Of a stretch of DNA of 64,000 nt, positions 48,286 to 56,650 are shown in pieces; position 1 is the first letter of the stretch; each line of letters begins with the position of its first letter. The DNA lies in NCBI RefSeq assembly GCF_004345605.1, contig NZ_SLVY01000003.1, positions 62,001 through 126,000 of the forward strand, in the 5' to 3' direction. The notes beneath the pieces were generated by a model, which did no database searches, was not told the origin of the DNA, and saw only the letters and a list, made by a program, of their open reading frames with translations. The position numbers and the translations under genes are program-made. Source of the DNA: Rhodococcus sp. SMB37. GTDB taxonomy: Bacteria > Actinomycetota > Actinomycetes > Mycobacteriales > Mycobacteriaceae.

Positions 48286-49665
48286 TCAGGCGTCCGCGCC
48301 CGCCGCCAGGTACCGGTCGAGGACCGAATGGAAGTGCGCCACGACGACTTCCTCCGACACCAGCAACAGATGATCGAGTGCCTCGTTCCGCAGGCCTCGC
48401 TGCTGGCGGGGCATCTGCTCGTAGTCCTGTTGGAGTGCTTCGAAGTACTTGAACTCGCCGGGCTCCTTCACTTCGAAAGGTGTCGCACGCAGAGCGTCCG
48501 TCATCTCGTCGGGCAAATACATGAAACTGATGATCTGCCAGACGCACCGATTGGGATCCCCTTCCGGATCCGGCTGCGCGAGAATAACAGTGGCTTCGCC
48601 GGCCCTGACGGTCATGAAGAAGTTGGGGAACAGGACCCAGCCGTGATTGTCGCTCATCTGCGCGTCGGTGAGGCCGTCGACGTCGAGGCCGGTCTCTGTC
48701 AGAACTTCACGCGTGGCCTTCTGGAGGATCGTCCGCGCCGTGACGCCATCCGGGAAGGACAGGGGTTCGCCGTCGGTTCGGTGACTGTCTACGATTTCCT
48801 CGAACCGTGGGAGAACCCGCATGAGGGACGGAAATGTCTCGGGCAGTTCGCGAATCCCCTGAACCTGTTCTTCGGGGGTGTACTTGTCGACGTGCGCGAC
48901 CTCAAACGGTGAGCACGACACCGCGTGACGCTCGAGCAGGCGATACCTACTCTTCTCCGATTCGATTGTCATGACGCGCAACAATTGCGGATGAATTCCG
49001 GAGATGTGATAGCCCTCGGAGAATGCATCGACTACGACTTTCCAGTTACAGTCGATCTTCTCGCGCACATCCATGACGGTGACCATCCGGTCGAGGTGGT
49101 ACGGCTCGAGCATGTCGAGCACTTCGGCACCGAGATAGTCGCCGAGCGACTCTGCCTTCGGGTCCGGGTTGAGGAAGAGGAATCCCGCTGCGGTATCCAC
49201 TGACACCTGAATGAGCGAGTTCTTCGATTTGTCGATCGGGGCTAGGTCTTTCTCCGCCAGGATCCCTTTCAGCGCGCCCTCGAGATCGTAGGACCACAAA
49301 TGGTACTGACAAAGGAAACCACGCTTGGAATTCCCACTGCCGTTACACAAGGGGTTGCCGCGATGCCGGCAGGCATTGACGAAGCCGCGGACGACACCGT
49401 CGTTACCGCGAACGAGAATGTACGACTGGTCGAACAGTTCGAAGACCTTCCAGTCCCCCACCTCGGGCAGGTCTGCTTCGCGGCCGACCACCTGCCAGAT
49501 TTTCATCCAGATCGACTCACGTTCGCGTTGCTGAACTTCAGGCGAGACATAGCGATCGGTGGAAATTTCCATATTGAAGCGTCCCGGTTCGAGATCAGCG
49601 AGTCGGGGCGCGGTATCGACCCAGTCCCCCGGGCGATTCGACGTCACGGGCTGTGTGGACGTCAT
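48286..49665 (-). CDS. Rieske oxygenase alpha subunit (ring-hydroxylating type)
   Basis: A 459-aa oxygenase. The Rieske [2Fe-2S] ligands are Cys99, His101, Cys119 and His122 (CRHRGNPLC then CQYH). The catalytic iron site has DAFSEGYHISGIH with His220 and His225. It should hydroxylate or demethylate an aromatic or other organic substrate using electrons from a ferredoxin/reductase pair, neither of which is encoded in this window. AAGGAG precedes ATG 49665. First gene of the operon Rieske-NTF2B-NTF2A-TauD-SDR; promoter and operator lie at 49809-49863. Confidence 0.93.
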   Translation of the reverse strand: MTSTQPVTSNRPGDWVDTAPRLADLEPGRFNMEISTDRYVSPEVQQRERESIWMKIWQVVGREADLPEVGDWKVFELFDQSYILVRGNDGVVRGFVNACRHRGNPLCNGSGNSKRGFLCQYHLWSYDLEGALKGILAEKDLAPIDKSKNSLIQVSVDTAAGFLFLNPDPKAESLGDYLGAEVLDMLEPYHLDRMVTVMDVREKIDCNWKVVVDAFSEGYHISGIHPQLLRVMTIESEKSRYRLLERHAVSCSPFEVAHVDKYTPEEQVQGIRELPETFPSLMRVLPRFEEIVDSHRTDGEPLSFPDGVTARTILQKATREVLTETGLDVDGLTDAQMSDNHGWVLFPNFFMTVRAGEATVILAQPDPEGDPNRCVWQIISFMYLPDEMTDALRATPFEVKEPGEFKYFEALQQDYEQMPRQQRGLRNEALDHLLLVSEEVVVAHFHSVLDRYLAAGADA

Positions 49666-49808
49666 GGCTGCACACTCCTTCACATTCGACGAACGATGCG
49701 TGGTTACACGGATGTTGAAGCAAAGCTGAAGCAGATCGGACAGCTGGTACGGCTCGGCCGAGCAGGCCGAGTGAGCCTCACACTGCTCGCTGGGCTGCGC
49801 GAGCACAA

Positions 49809-49863
49809 GAATCAATCGCGTGATTGATTCCATATGATGCAGCTCACACAAAGGGTTGTCAAT
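49809..49863 (-). promoter_or_regulatory. Promoter/operator module of the oxygenase operon
   Basis: A near-perfect 22-bp palindrome GAATCAATC-N4-GATTGATTC (49809-49830) directly abuts CATATGATGCAGCTCACA, then, after eight bases, TGTCAAT. On the minus strand the last element is TTGACA (49862-49857), with a weak -10 about 17 bp on, so the palindrome covers the expected transcription start. The divergent tetR gene is the obvious candidate repressor. Confidence 0.65.
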
Positions 49864-49956
49864 GCCCGGTTCTTCCGCAGGCGCCCGCCTACTCGGGCAC
49901 TGCGCCGGCGGGCATGCAATGCTTGGGACTCGGTCCACATATCCCGGAGGTGCCCG

Positions 49957-50634
49957 TTGTCGTCCGCGTCATCGCAGCTGGGCCGGCCGGTCGGAACCAA
50001 GAGCGAGGTAACGCGACGTCGCATCCTCGATGCCGCGATGCGCTGCGTCGGCGAAGTAGGGTACTCGCGAGCGACAATCCGCGAGATCGCACGGTACGCG
50101 GACATCACGAGTGGCAGCCTGTACCACTACTTTCCCAACAAGGCCGAGTTGGTCAAAGCGGCTTTCATGGAGATCGCGCAAGTGTCCCTTCCACGTCTGG
50201 CTGCCGCCGCAGACCGCGCCGAGGGTGTTCTGGACAAGCTCCTCGCCGTCTTCGACGAAGGCGCGGCGGTTCTGTACGAGAACCCTCACTCGGTGGCCTT
50301 CGATCGGGCGCTGCGAATGGAGAACGCCGAGCACCTCCATCTCAGTGAGAACAGCGACGTCATCTTCACGTCGTTGCACAGCGTGATTACCGGGATCGTC
50401 GAACAAGCAGCCGAGGAAGGCATACTCAACACCGACATCGACGGGGCAACCGACGCGATCTTCACGGTCCTCCGCGGCCTGCACGACCACGCCGCGACGG
50501 CGACCCCCGAGCAATACGAGGCCACGCATCATGCGGTCAGGATGCTGATTCAGGGCTCGTTGTTCAGCTTCCCCCGTCACTCGTCCGGACACTCGACCCG
50601 ACCGGGGCAGGGCTCGGCTACGTCAGGGGCGTAG
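49957..50634 (+). CDS. TetR-family regulator of the oxygenase/importer locus
   Basis: A TetR/AcrR-type regulator of about 225 aa. HTH: RRRILDAAMRCVGEVGYSRAT, then EIARYADITSGSLYHYFPNKAELV. The C-terminal region resembles TetR_C domains of catabolic regulators. The start is placed at TTG 49957 because GGAGG lies 7 bp upstream and the N-terminus is then of normal length; an ATG at 49834 would add an odd Arg-rich stretch and would overlap the operator. Divergent to the Rieske operon, so likely represses it and, via the second module at 45.5 kb, the importer. Confidence 0.85.
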   Translation: MSSASSQLGRPVGTKSEVTRRRILDAAMRCVGEVGYSRATIREIARYADITSGSLYHYFPNKAELVKAAFMEIAQVSLPRLAAAADRAEGVLDKLLAVFDEGAAVLYENPHSVAFDRALRMENAEHLHLSENSDVIFTSLHSVITGIVEQAAEEGILNTDIDGATDAIFTVLRGLHDHAATATPEQYEATHHAVRMLIQGSLFSFPRHSSGHSTRPGQGSATSGA

Positions 50635-51229
50635 CGAACACGAAGTCGTTGTTCGCGTACCCCAGTGGCGGCCCGACGAACTCCCCACCGCAGGTCACGA
50701 GCATGAGGGTTTCAGGGCCGTCGAGGCGGTTCAGTTCGCCCAGGGGTAGTTCGCCGTCCTTACCGACGCTCATCACCCGATCGACCCGGTACCGCCGCGA
50801 CGATCCGTCGCCCAGTTCCAGAGCCACCTCGTCGCCCTCGGACAGGCCTGCGAATCGCGCGGCAAAACCGTCGCCCTGCGCGATGTCGTCGATGTGCCCG
50901 GTCACCACGATCGAGCCTGCGCCCGATCCGGGCAGCGACGAATCAGCCCACCACCCCAGCCGCGACACGTCCTGCGGCGGGAGCAGTACCCCGGCGGCAT
51001 CGGTCGCGACCGGGTCGGTCGGGGCCGAGGTGTCTCCGATCGTCAGCGTGATCGGAGCGGCCGGATCGTCGGCGATCACCACGACCGGAGGTGGCATGTC
51101 GTGCTTGCCCGGTTCCTGCGGTGTCGACCGAGGCGCGGAGTCCGCGACGGACTCTGTGGCCTCGGCGCAGCCGCCGGCGAGGAGGAGCGCAACCCCCGCC
51201 AGCGCTGCGATGACTGTGCGCGAACGCAT
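50618..51229 (-). CDS. Class-F-like sortase, catalytic arginine not visible
   Basis: A 203-aa exported protein: lipoprotein-like signal ending LLAGGC, a low-complexity spacer, then a sortase beta-barrel. His112 (VVTGHIDD) and Cys180 (MLVTCGG) are in the proper order. After the cysteine the segment EFVGPPLGYANNDFVFA contains no arginine, although sortases place their third catalytic residue there. So activity may be altered or lost. ATG 51229 lies 1 bp after the stop of the repeat-containing secreted protein, a typical sortase-substrate arrangement. It converges with tetR, overlapping by 17 bp. Confidence 0.82.
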   Translation of the reverse strand: MRSRTVIAALAGVALLLAGGCAEATESVADSAPRSTPQEPGKHDMPPPVVVIADDPAAPITLTIGDTSAPTDPVATDAAGVLLPPQDVSRLGWWADSSLPGSGAGSIVVTGHIDDIAQGDGFAARFAGLSEGDEVALELGDGSSRRYRVDRVMSVGKDGELPLGELNRLDGPETLMLVTCGGEFVGPPLGYANNDFVFATPLT

Positions 51230-51230
51230 C

Positions 51231-52430
51231 TCAGTTCCTTTCCACCGGCCCGGCAGGAATCGAGCGGATGGGGACGCGCACCGCAGGATTGCGGAAGATC
51301 GGCCCCTGCTGCTCGGGCATGTTCAGCGCCTGAACGGTGAAGAAGTCGTTCTCCGTCGCGTAGAACGTGATCGGCCCGGTGTCGGCGATGTAACCATCCG
51401 GGGCAGCGATCTCCTTCGCCACATAGCATCCGGGGACGAGGGCGAGCGGGATGTGGCCGTCAGGCCCGCTGACCTCCCGATGGCTCCACTCCGACTGGCA
51501 CGGACCCACCACGAAGATCGCCCCCTCCAACGGTTCTCCGGAGATCCTGTCCATCTTGACGATGCGGCCGTGCGCGGTCGGTACCGGTGGCTCCGGTGGC
51601 AGCGAGAAGTTCAACGTGAACTCTGCGGTGCGAACCACGCCGGGGGCGTCGAGTTCCGCAGTGAACGGGCCGCCGTACACGAGTGCCGTGTCGGCCGGGA
51701 TCGTCGTCGTCTCCACTACGTAGCAACCCAGCGGGAACTGCGCCGACGCATTGCCATTCATGTCTGTGGTCAGATAGCCGTACGGCACGTCGTCGACGCA
51801 GGACCTTACGGACGACGTCACACCGGCGACAGGATTCCCGGCATCGACGTGACGGGCCCGGACCGCGATCGTGCCCTCACCGGGCGGCGTCCAACGAGCA
51901 AAGACGAATCCCACGTTCTGGACCTGGCCGGGGGTCGTGAGATCGACCTGCCACGGACCCGCCGACGCGGGGTCGTACCCGTCAGGGAAACCCGCCAGCG
52001 ACACCACGTAACACCCGAGCGAGACGGAGACGCTCGCGGTTCCATCAGGGCCCGTTGCCGGTGTACCGACGATCTCCCCGGTTTCACAACGTGCAACGGC
52101 GACGGACACGCCCGCGATCGGCTGATCGTCGGACAGCGTCGCCGCGCGGATCGCGACCGTCCCCATCTCGATCCCGACATCCGGTGGCGGTGTGGTCGGA
52201 GTCGTTGGATCGGACGGTGTGGTCACGGGCGGTGTGGTGACGGGCGACGTGACCTCCGGATCACTGACATCGTCCCCGACCGTGGTGGTGGGGAGTGCCG
52301 GCGCGCTGGTCGTCGTGGTGGCGGTGGGCTCGACGTCCGTCCCCGACGGTTCTGCGCCCGCAACGCCGGCGACAGCGACGATCAGTGTCGCCCCGAAGAG
52401 TGCGGAGAGGATGCGTGAGGGTGCTCGCAT
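51231..52430 (-). CDS. Secreted protein with three SpaA/prealbumin-like repeats
   Basis: A 399-aa exported protein with signal peptide (cut after AGVAGA), a Thr/Pro-rich region (about residues 30-85), then three prealbumin-like repeats of roughly 100 residues, each with a cysteine pair and a xxGCYVV or PGCYVA motif. Such SpaA/Cna_B modules are found in pilins and adhesins. No LPxTG-type sorting signal or C-terminal membrane anchor is visible; it ends IRSIPAGPVERN. GGAGG precedes ATG 52430. Translated just ahead of the sortase-like gene. Confidence 0.82.
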   Translation of the reverse strand: MRAPSRILSALFGATLIVAVAGVAGAEPSGTDVEPTATTTTSAPALPTTTVGDDVSDPEVTSPVTTPPVTTPSDPTTPTTPPPDVGIEMGTVAIRAATLSDDQPIAGVSVAVARCETGEIVGTPATGPDGTASVSVSLGCYVVSLAGFPDGYDPASAGPWQVDLTTPGQVQNVGFVFARWTPPGEGTIAVRARHVDAGNPVAGVTSSVRSCVDDVPYGYLTTDMNGNASAQFPLGCYVVETTTIPADTALVYGGPFTAELDAPGVVRTAEFTLNFSLPPEPPVPTAHGRIVKMDRISGEPLEGAIFVVGPCQSEWSHREVSGPDGHIPLALVPGCYVAKEIAAPDGYIADTGPITFYATENDFFTVQALNMPEQQGPIFRNPAVRVPIRSIPAGPVERN

Positions 52431-52654
52431 GGTGGGTGCCTCCTTCGACGATCGAAAGGTGGGTACCCCGACATGGGTGTGGTCGGCCCCGCCGCCCTGC
52501 CCGTTAGCATCGCGAGCGACTCGAGACCGAGCTGTTGCCACTCCGACACCACGAAGTGTCTTGCAGTCGCCCACGATCTTGGGCGCGCCGAAGACGACCC
52601 GCGGAGCGGGTGCGGTTGCCTAAACTGGGCGGAGGCAACACGAGGAGCAGGTCG

Positions 52655-54709
52655 ATGTCCGATCGCACCGCATCACGCACCCGGCAGACACCCGTCGCGG
52701 AAACGCCGGACGCCATTCGCAACGTCGCGCTGGTCGGATGCAGCGCCACGGGAAAGACGACACTCGCGGAATCGCTGGCCTTCGCATCGGGAGCGATCGG
52801 TCGCGCGGGGCGCGTGGTCGACGGCACCACGGTGTCCGACTACGAGGAGATCGAGCAACAGCACCGGCGCTCGGTGCAGCTGGCTGTGCTGCCCCTCGAA
52901 CGGAAGGGCATCAAGATCAACTTGATCGACACGCCCGGCCACCCCGATTTCGATGCCGATCTCCGCGCTGGGCTGCACGCCGCCGACGCCGCGATCTTCG
53001 TCGTCTCGGCCACCGACCCCATCACTGCCGCGACGCGCGCATTGTGGCGCGAATGTGACGAAGAGAAGATTCCACGCGCGATCGTCGTGACCAAACTCGA
53101 CATCGCACGGCACAGCTACGACGAACTGCTCGAGCAGTGCCACGATGCCTTCGGTCTCGGCCCCGACACGGTGCGCGCGTTGTTCTATCCGGTGTTCGAC
53201 GGGGATCGTCCGGTCGGGTCGATGGGCCTGCTGACCGGCCGTAGCTACGGTGAACCCGGTCCGTGTCCGGTTTCCGACGCCGCACGCGAAAGCCTGGTCG
53301 AGGCGATCTCCGGTCAGGACGACACACTCATGGAACGGTTCGTCTCCGGCGAAGAGCTCGATCCGGATTCCTTGCAAGACGGCCTCACTCGCGAAATTCT
53401 CTCGTGCGCAATGCACCCCGCAATTCCCGCAACGGACACTGGCGTGGGCGCCGTCGAGCTGCTCGAATTGATCGTCACTGGATTCCCCGACCCCACCCAC
53501 CGGCTGCGTGGAGCTCCCCCATGCAATCCCGACGCGCCACTCGTGTCTCAGGTCGTTCGGGTGACCGGAGATTCGTACGTGGGCAGGATCAGCCTGGTCC
53601 GCGTCTACGCGGGCACGTTGCGCCCGGACACGACGGCGACGCTGACAGGAAGCGACCACTCGGCTGAACGCATCCCCGCACTGACGAATCCGTTCGGCAA
53701 GCAGCAGCGCCCCGTCGGTGAGGCCGTGTCGGGTGATCTCGTGTGCGTGGGCAAGCTCGCGACCGCGCGCCCCGGTGACACGCTCCACGACCCCGATCAC
53801 CCCGCCGACCTTGCGATGTGGCCGATACCCGAACCACTCCTCCCGCTGGCGATCGAGGCGCATTCACGCACCGACGACGACAAGCTGTCCCAGGCCCTGT
53901 CACGGTTGACGGCCGAAGATCCCGCGGTGCGTGTGGAACAGAATCCCGACACCAATCAGGTGGTGTTGTGGTGCACCGGGGAGGCACACGCCGAGCTGGT
54001 CGCCGACCGGCTCCGCAACAGACACGGAGTGCAGGTCGATATTGTCGAACATCGTGTTCCACTTCGCGAGACGTTCGCGGCTCCGGCCTCGGGGCACGGG
54101 CGCCTGGTGAAGCAGTCGGGAGGACATGGCCAGTACGCGGTGTGCGACCTCGAGATCGAGCCCCTCCCCGTGGGCAGCGGGGTCGTATTCGAGGAACGTG
54201 TCGTCGGAGGCGCGGTTCCGCGGCAGTTCATTCCGTCTGTGGAGAAAGGTGTGCGGGCGCAGACCGCCAAGGGGGTGGCGACAGGTAATCCGATGGTGGA
54301 TGTGCGGGTCACACTCGTCGACGGCAAGGCCCACTCGGTGGATTCGTCCGACGCCGCATTCCAGGCAGCCGCCGGCCTGGCGCTACGCGATGCCGCATCC
54401 CACGGTGAGACCCGACTGCTCGAACCGGTCGCTGCGGTGCGGGTGACCGTGCCCGAGGAACATCTCGGGTCGGTGCTGAGCGATCTATCGGCACGCCGGG
54501 GCCGGGTGCTGGGAACCGAATCTCCCGGCCCGGGCGTCGCACTGCTGCGCGCGGAGGTGCCCGAGCTCGAACTCGGCCGCTACCCGATCGACCTGCGCGC
54601 GATCACTCAGGGCACCGCCGACTTCGCTCGGGGTTATCTGCGGCACGAGCCGATGCCCGCATCGCTCGCCGCACAGTTCCTCGATGGGAAAGCACCGACT
54701 CGTTCGTGA
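52655..54709 (+). CDS. fusA2: EF-G paralogue (EF-G2, FusA2 type)
   Basis: A 684-aa GTPase with the EF-G domain plan. P-loop GCSATGKT (residues 28-35, canonical GHxxxGKT changed), G3 DTPGHPDF, and G4 VVTKLD in place of NKxD are present; domains II-V follow, with GGHGQYAVCDLEIEPL. The deviations and length match the FusA2/EF-G2 group of actinobacteria, whose ribosome function is not clear. GAGGAGC precedes ATG 52655; an upstream in-frame extension is not needed. Independent transcription unit with the small acidic protein downstream. Confidence 0.9.
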   Translation: MSDRTASRTRQTPVAETPDAIRNVALVGCSATGKTTLAESLAFASGAIGRAGRVVDGTTVSDYEEIEQQHRRSVQLAVLPLERKGIKINLIDTPGHPDFDADLRAGLHAADAAIFVVSATDPITAATRALWRECDEEKIPRAIVVTKLDIARHSYDELLEQCHDAFGLGPDTVRALFYPVFDGDRPVGSMGLLTGRSYGEPGPCPVSDAARESLVEAISGQDDTLMERFVSGEELDPDSLQDGLTREILSCAMHPAIPATDTGVGAVELLELIVTGFPDPTHRLRGAPPCNPDAPLVSQVVRVTGDSYVGRISLVRVYAGTLRPDTTATLTGSDHSAERIPALTNPFGKQQRPVGEAVSGDLVCVGKLATARPGDTLHDPDHPADLAMWPIPEPLLPLAIEAHSRTDDDKLSQALSRLTAEDPAVRVEQNPDTNQVVLWCTGEAHAELVADRLRNRHGVQVDIVEHRVPLRETFAAPASGHGRLVKQSGGHGQYAVCDLEIEPLPVGSGVVFEERVVGGAVPRQFIPSVEKGVRAQTAKGVATGNPMVDVRVTLVDGKAHSVDSSDAAFQAAAGLALRDAASHGETRLLEPVAAVRVTVPEEHLGSVLSDLSARRGRVLGTESPGPGVALLRAEVPELELGRYPIDLRAITQGTADFARGYLRHEPMPASLAAQFLDGKAPTRS

Positions 54710-54777
54710 GAGGGGTTTCCCGGCGCACCGAGCCGGGTACCGTCGGACGCAAAGACCCGCACGACGAAAGGAAGACC

Positions 54778-54957
54778 ATGTCCGACCCCGATCGACGTGC
54801 ACACGACAACGATCTGACCGGCGACAACCTGTCTCGGCTCATCGACGACATGGAAGAGAACGTCAAGAAGGAACGAGACGAGGAGGGAGTTCCGGGGAAT
54901 CCCACCGACCGCGAGCAGACCGAGAAGGTCGAACCCGATGACCAGGCCCCCTCCTGA
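54778..54957 (+). CDS. Small acidic hypothetical protein
   Basis: A 59-aa very hydrophilic, acidic protein (SRLIDDMEENVKKERDEEG in the middle) with GAAAGGA before ATG 54778. No family is recognised. It resembles small disordered proteins often found after translation genes in mycolata; it may be cotranscribed with fusA2. Its existence rests on the good ribosome site and codon use. Confidence 0.6.
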   Translation: MSDPDRRAHDNDLTGDNLSRLIDDMEENVKKERDEEGVPGNPTDREQTEKVEPDDQAPS

Positions 54958-54966
54958 ACCGGATTC

Positions 54967-55914
54967 CTAGCCCGCCGTGTTCGCGGCCGTCTTCGACGCG
55001 AGTTCGATGAGTCCGTCGACGCGGTAGCCGGGCCATCCGTGAAGCATCTGCTTCCATCGTTCCGGCACCGCCGATGCGCCCCAGCGGGCGCCGAGGAGGC
55101 CGCCGGCGATTGCGGCGGTGGTGTCCGTGTCGCCACCCGCGCGCACCGCGGACTCGAGTGCGTCGGCGAGGTGATCCGGTCCTGAGTCATCGGTGTGGGT
55201 GATGGCCCACCACGCGACCTGCAGTGCGTGCACGACCCAGCCGTTCTTGTCGAATACTTGTGCAGTATCTGCCTTCTCGGCCTCGTCGAGGAGTCCTCCC
55301 CAGAAATCGGCCACCTCGTCGGATGCTCCGTCGAGATACAGTCGGGCACCGTCGAAGTTGCCGTGCAGCACGGCGTGACGGATCGCGTACGACCACAGGC
55401 GACACGCTTCGATGGCCTGAGGGTCGTTGTGGGTCAGGGCACTGATGTCGCCGGCCGCGGCGACACACGCGTCGACGTCGTGCAGGTAGGCAATGCCGAC
55501 GGGCGCGGTGCGCATGAGCGACCCATTGCCCGCCTTGCGTCCCGGAAGTTCGAGGGCATACTGCCGCATCGCCGCGGCCGACCTCGGCCGCGCGGAGAGC
55601 ACGGCCCGCGTCTGGTTGCCGATGTCCTTCGGGTGGGTGTCGTACCAGCGCACGAACTGCGCTGCGACGGCATCGAGCCCTTCGCCGTGCCCGATCGTTC
55701 GTCCCGAGGCGGATACCTCGGCAATGGCGAGGGTCATCCAGGTGTCGTCGGTCCACTCCCCCGGCGCAAACGGGCCCAGACCTCCGCCGATCATGTCGAT
55801 CGCGAGGTCCGTTCGCGGATAGGTGAATTCGTATCCCGCGCCGAGCGCATCGCCTGCCGCTGTTGCCACGAGCACTCCCGCGACACGATCCGTCTGCTGC
55901 ATATCCAGTTCCAC
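54967..55914 (-). CDS. ADP-ribosylglycohydrolase (DraG-like)
   Basis: A 315-aa helical hydrolase that removes ADP-ribose from a protein or small molecule with two Mg2+ ions. Motifs are AAGDALGAGYEF near the start, GEWTDDTWM (metal ligands), QTRAVLSARP, and GGDTDTTAAIAGG at the end of the metal site. The start GTG 55914 has AAAGGGGG upstream. It is divergent from nrtR, with a 19-bp palindrome in the 61-bp gap, so NrtR control in response to NAD or ADP-ribose levels is likely. Confidence 0.92.
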   Translation of the reverse strand: MELDMQQTDRVAGVLVATAAGDALGAGYEFTYPRTDLAIDMIGGGLGPFAPGEWTDDTWMTLAIAEVSASGRTIGHGEGLDAVAAQFVRWYDTHPKDIGNQTRAVLSARPRSAAAMRQYALELPGRKAGNGSLMRTAPVGIAYLHDVDACVAAAGDISALTHNDPQAIEACRLWSYAIRHAVLHGNFDGARLYLDGASDEVADFWGGLLDEAEKADTAQVFDKNGWVVHALQVAWWAITHTDDSGPDHLADALESAVRAGGDTDTTAAIAGGLLGARWGASAVPERWKQMLHGWPGYRVDGLIELASKTAANTAG

Positions 55915-55936
55915 AAGGCCCCCTTTGCTCAGTATT

Positions 55937-55955
55937 GCGCTAATGAAGTTAGCGC
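55937..55955. promoter_or_regulatory. NrtR-type operator between draG-like and nrtR
   Basis: GCGCTAA-TGAAG-TTAGCGC is a perfect inverted repeat in the short gap between the divergent genes. NrtR sites of other actinobacteria are also GTTAGCGC-like palindromes near NAD genes. The overlap with both promoters would allow a single dimer to control both. Confidence 0.7.
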
Positions 55956-55975
55956 ATGTTTGATTTAATGTCTAC

Positions 55976-56650
55976 GTGAGCAAGAATCCCGGGTCACCGA
56001 GCAAGCCACTCACCGACTATCCGCGCCCCTCGGTCGCTGTGGACGTGGCCGTACTGACCGTCATCGATGAGACCGTGAAAGTGCTGGTGGTCGATCATCC
56101 GCGGGGACGCGCGCTACCCGGGACGTTCCTGCATCCCGGTGAGCGTCTCGCCGACGCCGCACGTCGTGCACTCCACGACAAAGCCGGATTCGACAGCGTG
56201 GAGTTCCACCAGATGGCAATGCTCGATGATCCCGAGCGCGACGACCGCGGCTGGGTCCTGTCGATGGCTCACAACGCAGTGGTGCCGTTCGAGCGCTTCC
56301 CCACCGGCGCACAGTCGGTAGCGGTGGCAGATACCGGGATACTCGCGTTCGACCACGCCGAGATCGTCACCCTCGCCGTCGACGATCTCCGTCGCCGCTA
56401 TTCGACGGCGGTCGATCCGTCGGGGTTGATCGGAGACGAGTTCACCATCCTCGAACTGCGCCGCCTGTACGAGGTGATCTACGGGCGCCGATTCCCGAAG
56501 GACACCTTCCGACGCCACCTGTCACACGGCCTCGAAGCAACGGGCGAACTCAGCCGCGAAGGGGTGGGCAGACCTGCCGAGCTCTACCGGAAGACACACG
56601 CGCCGCTGCTTCCAGGTGCAGCGCCTTTCCTCTGGAACCGGTCCGGCTGA
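55976..56650 (+). CDS. nrtR: NrtR-type regulator (degenerate NUDIX plus winged helix)
   Basis: A 224-aa regulator. N-terminal NUDIX-like domain with a decayed box (GERLADAARRALHDKAGF; REUxEExGU not kept), so it should bind rather than hydrolyse an ADP-ribose-type ligand. The C-terminal winged helix reads TILELRRLYEVIYGRRFPKD then RRHLSHGLEATGE. This is the NrtR layout controlling NAD synthesis and ADP-ribose genes. Start GTG 55976 lacks a ribosome site; TTTAAT 7-12 bp before suggests a leaderless message. Followed immediately by the phosphatase-like gene (TGATG). Confidence 0.9.
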   Translation: MSKNPGSPSKPLTDYPRPSVAVDVAVLTVIDETVKVLVVDHPRGRALPGTFLHPGERLADAARRALHDKAGFDSVEFHQMAMLDDPERDDRGWVLSMAHNAVVPFERFPTGAQSVAVADTGILAFDHAEIVTLAVDDLRRRYSTAVDPSGLIGDEFTILELRRLYEVIYGRRFPKDTFRRHLSHGLEATGELSREGVGRPAELYRKTHAPLLPGAAPFLWNRSG

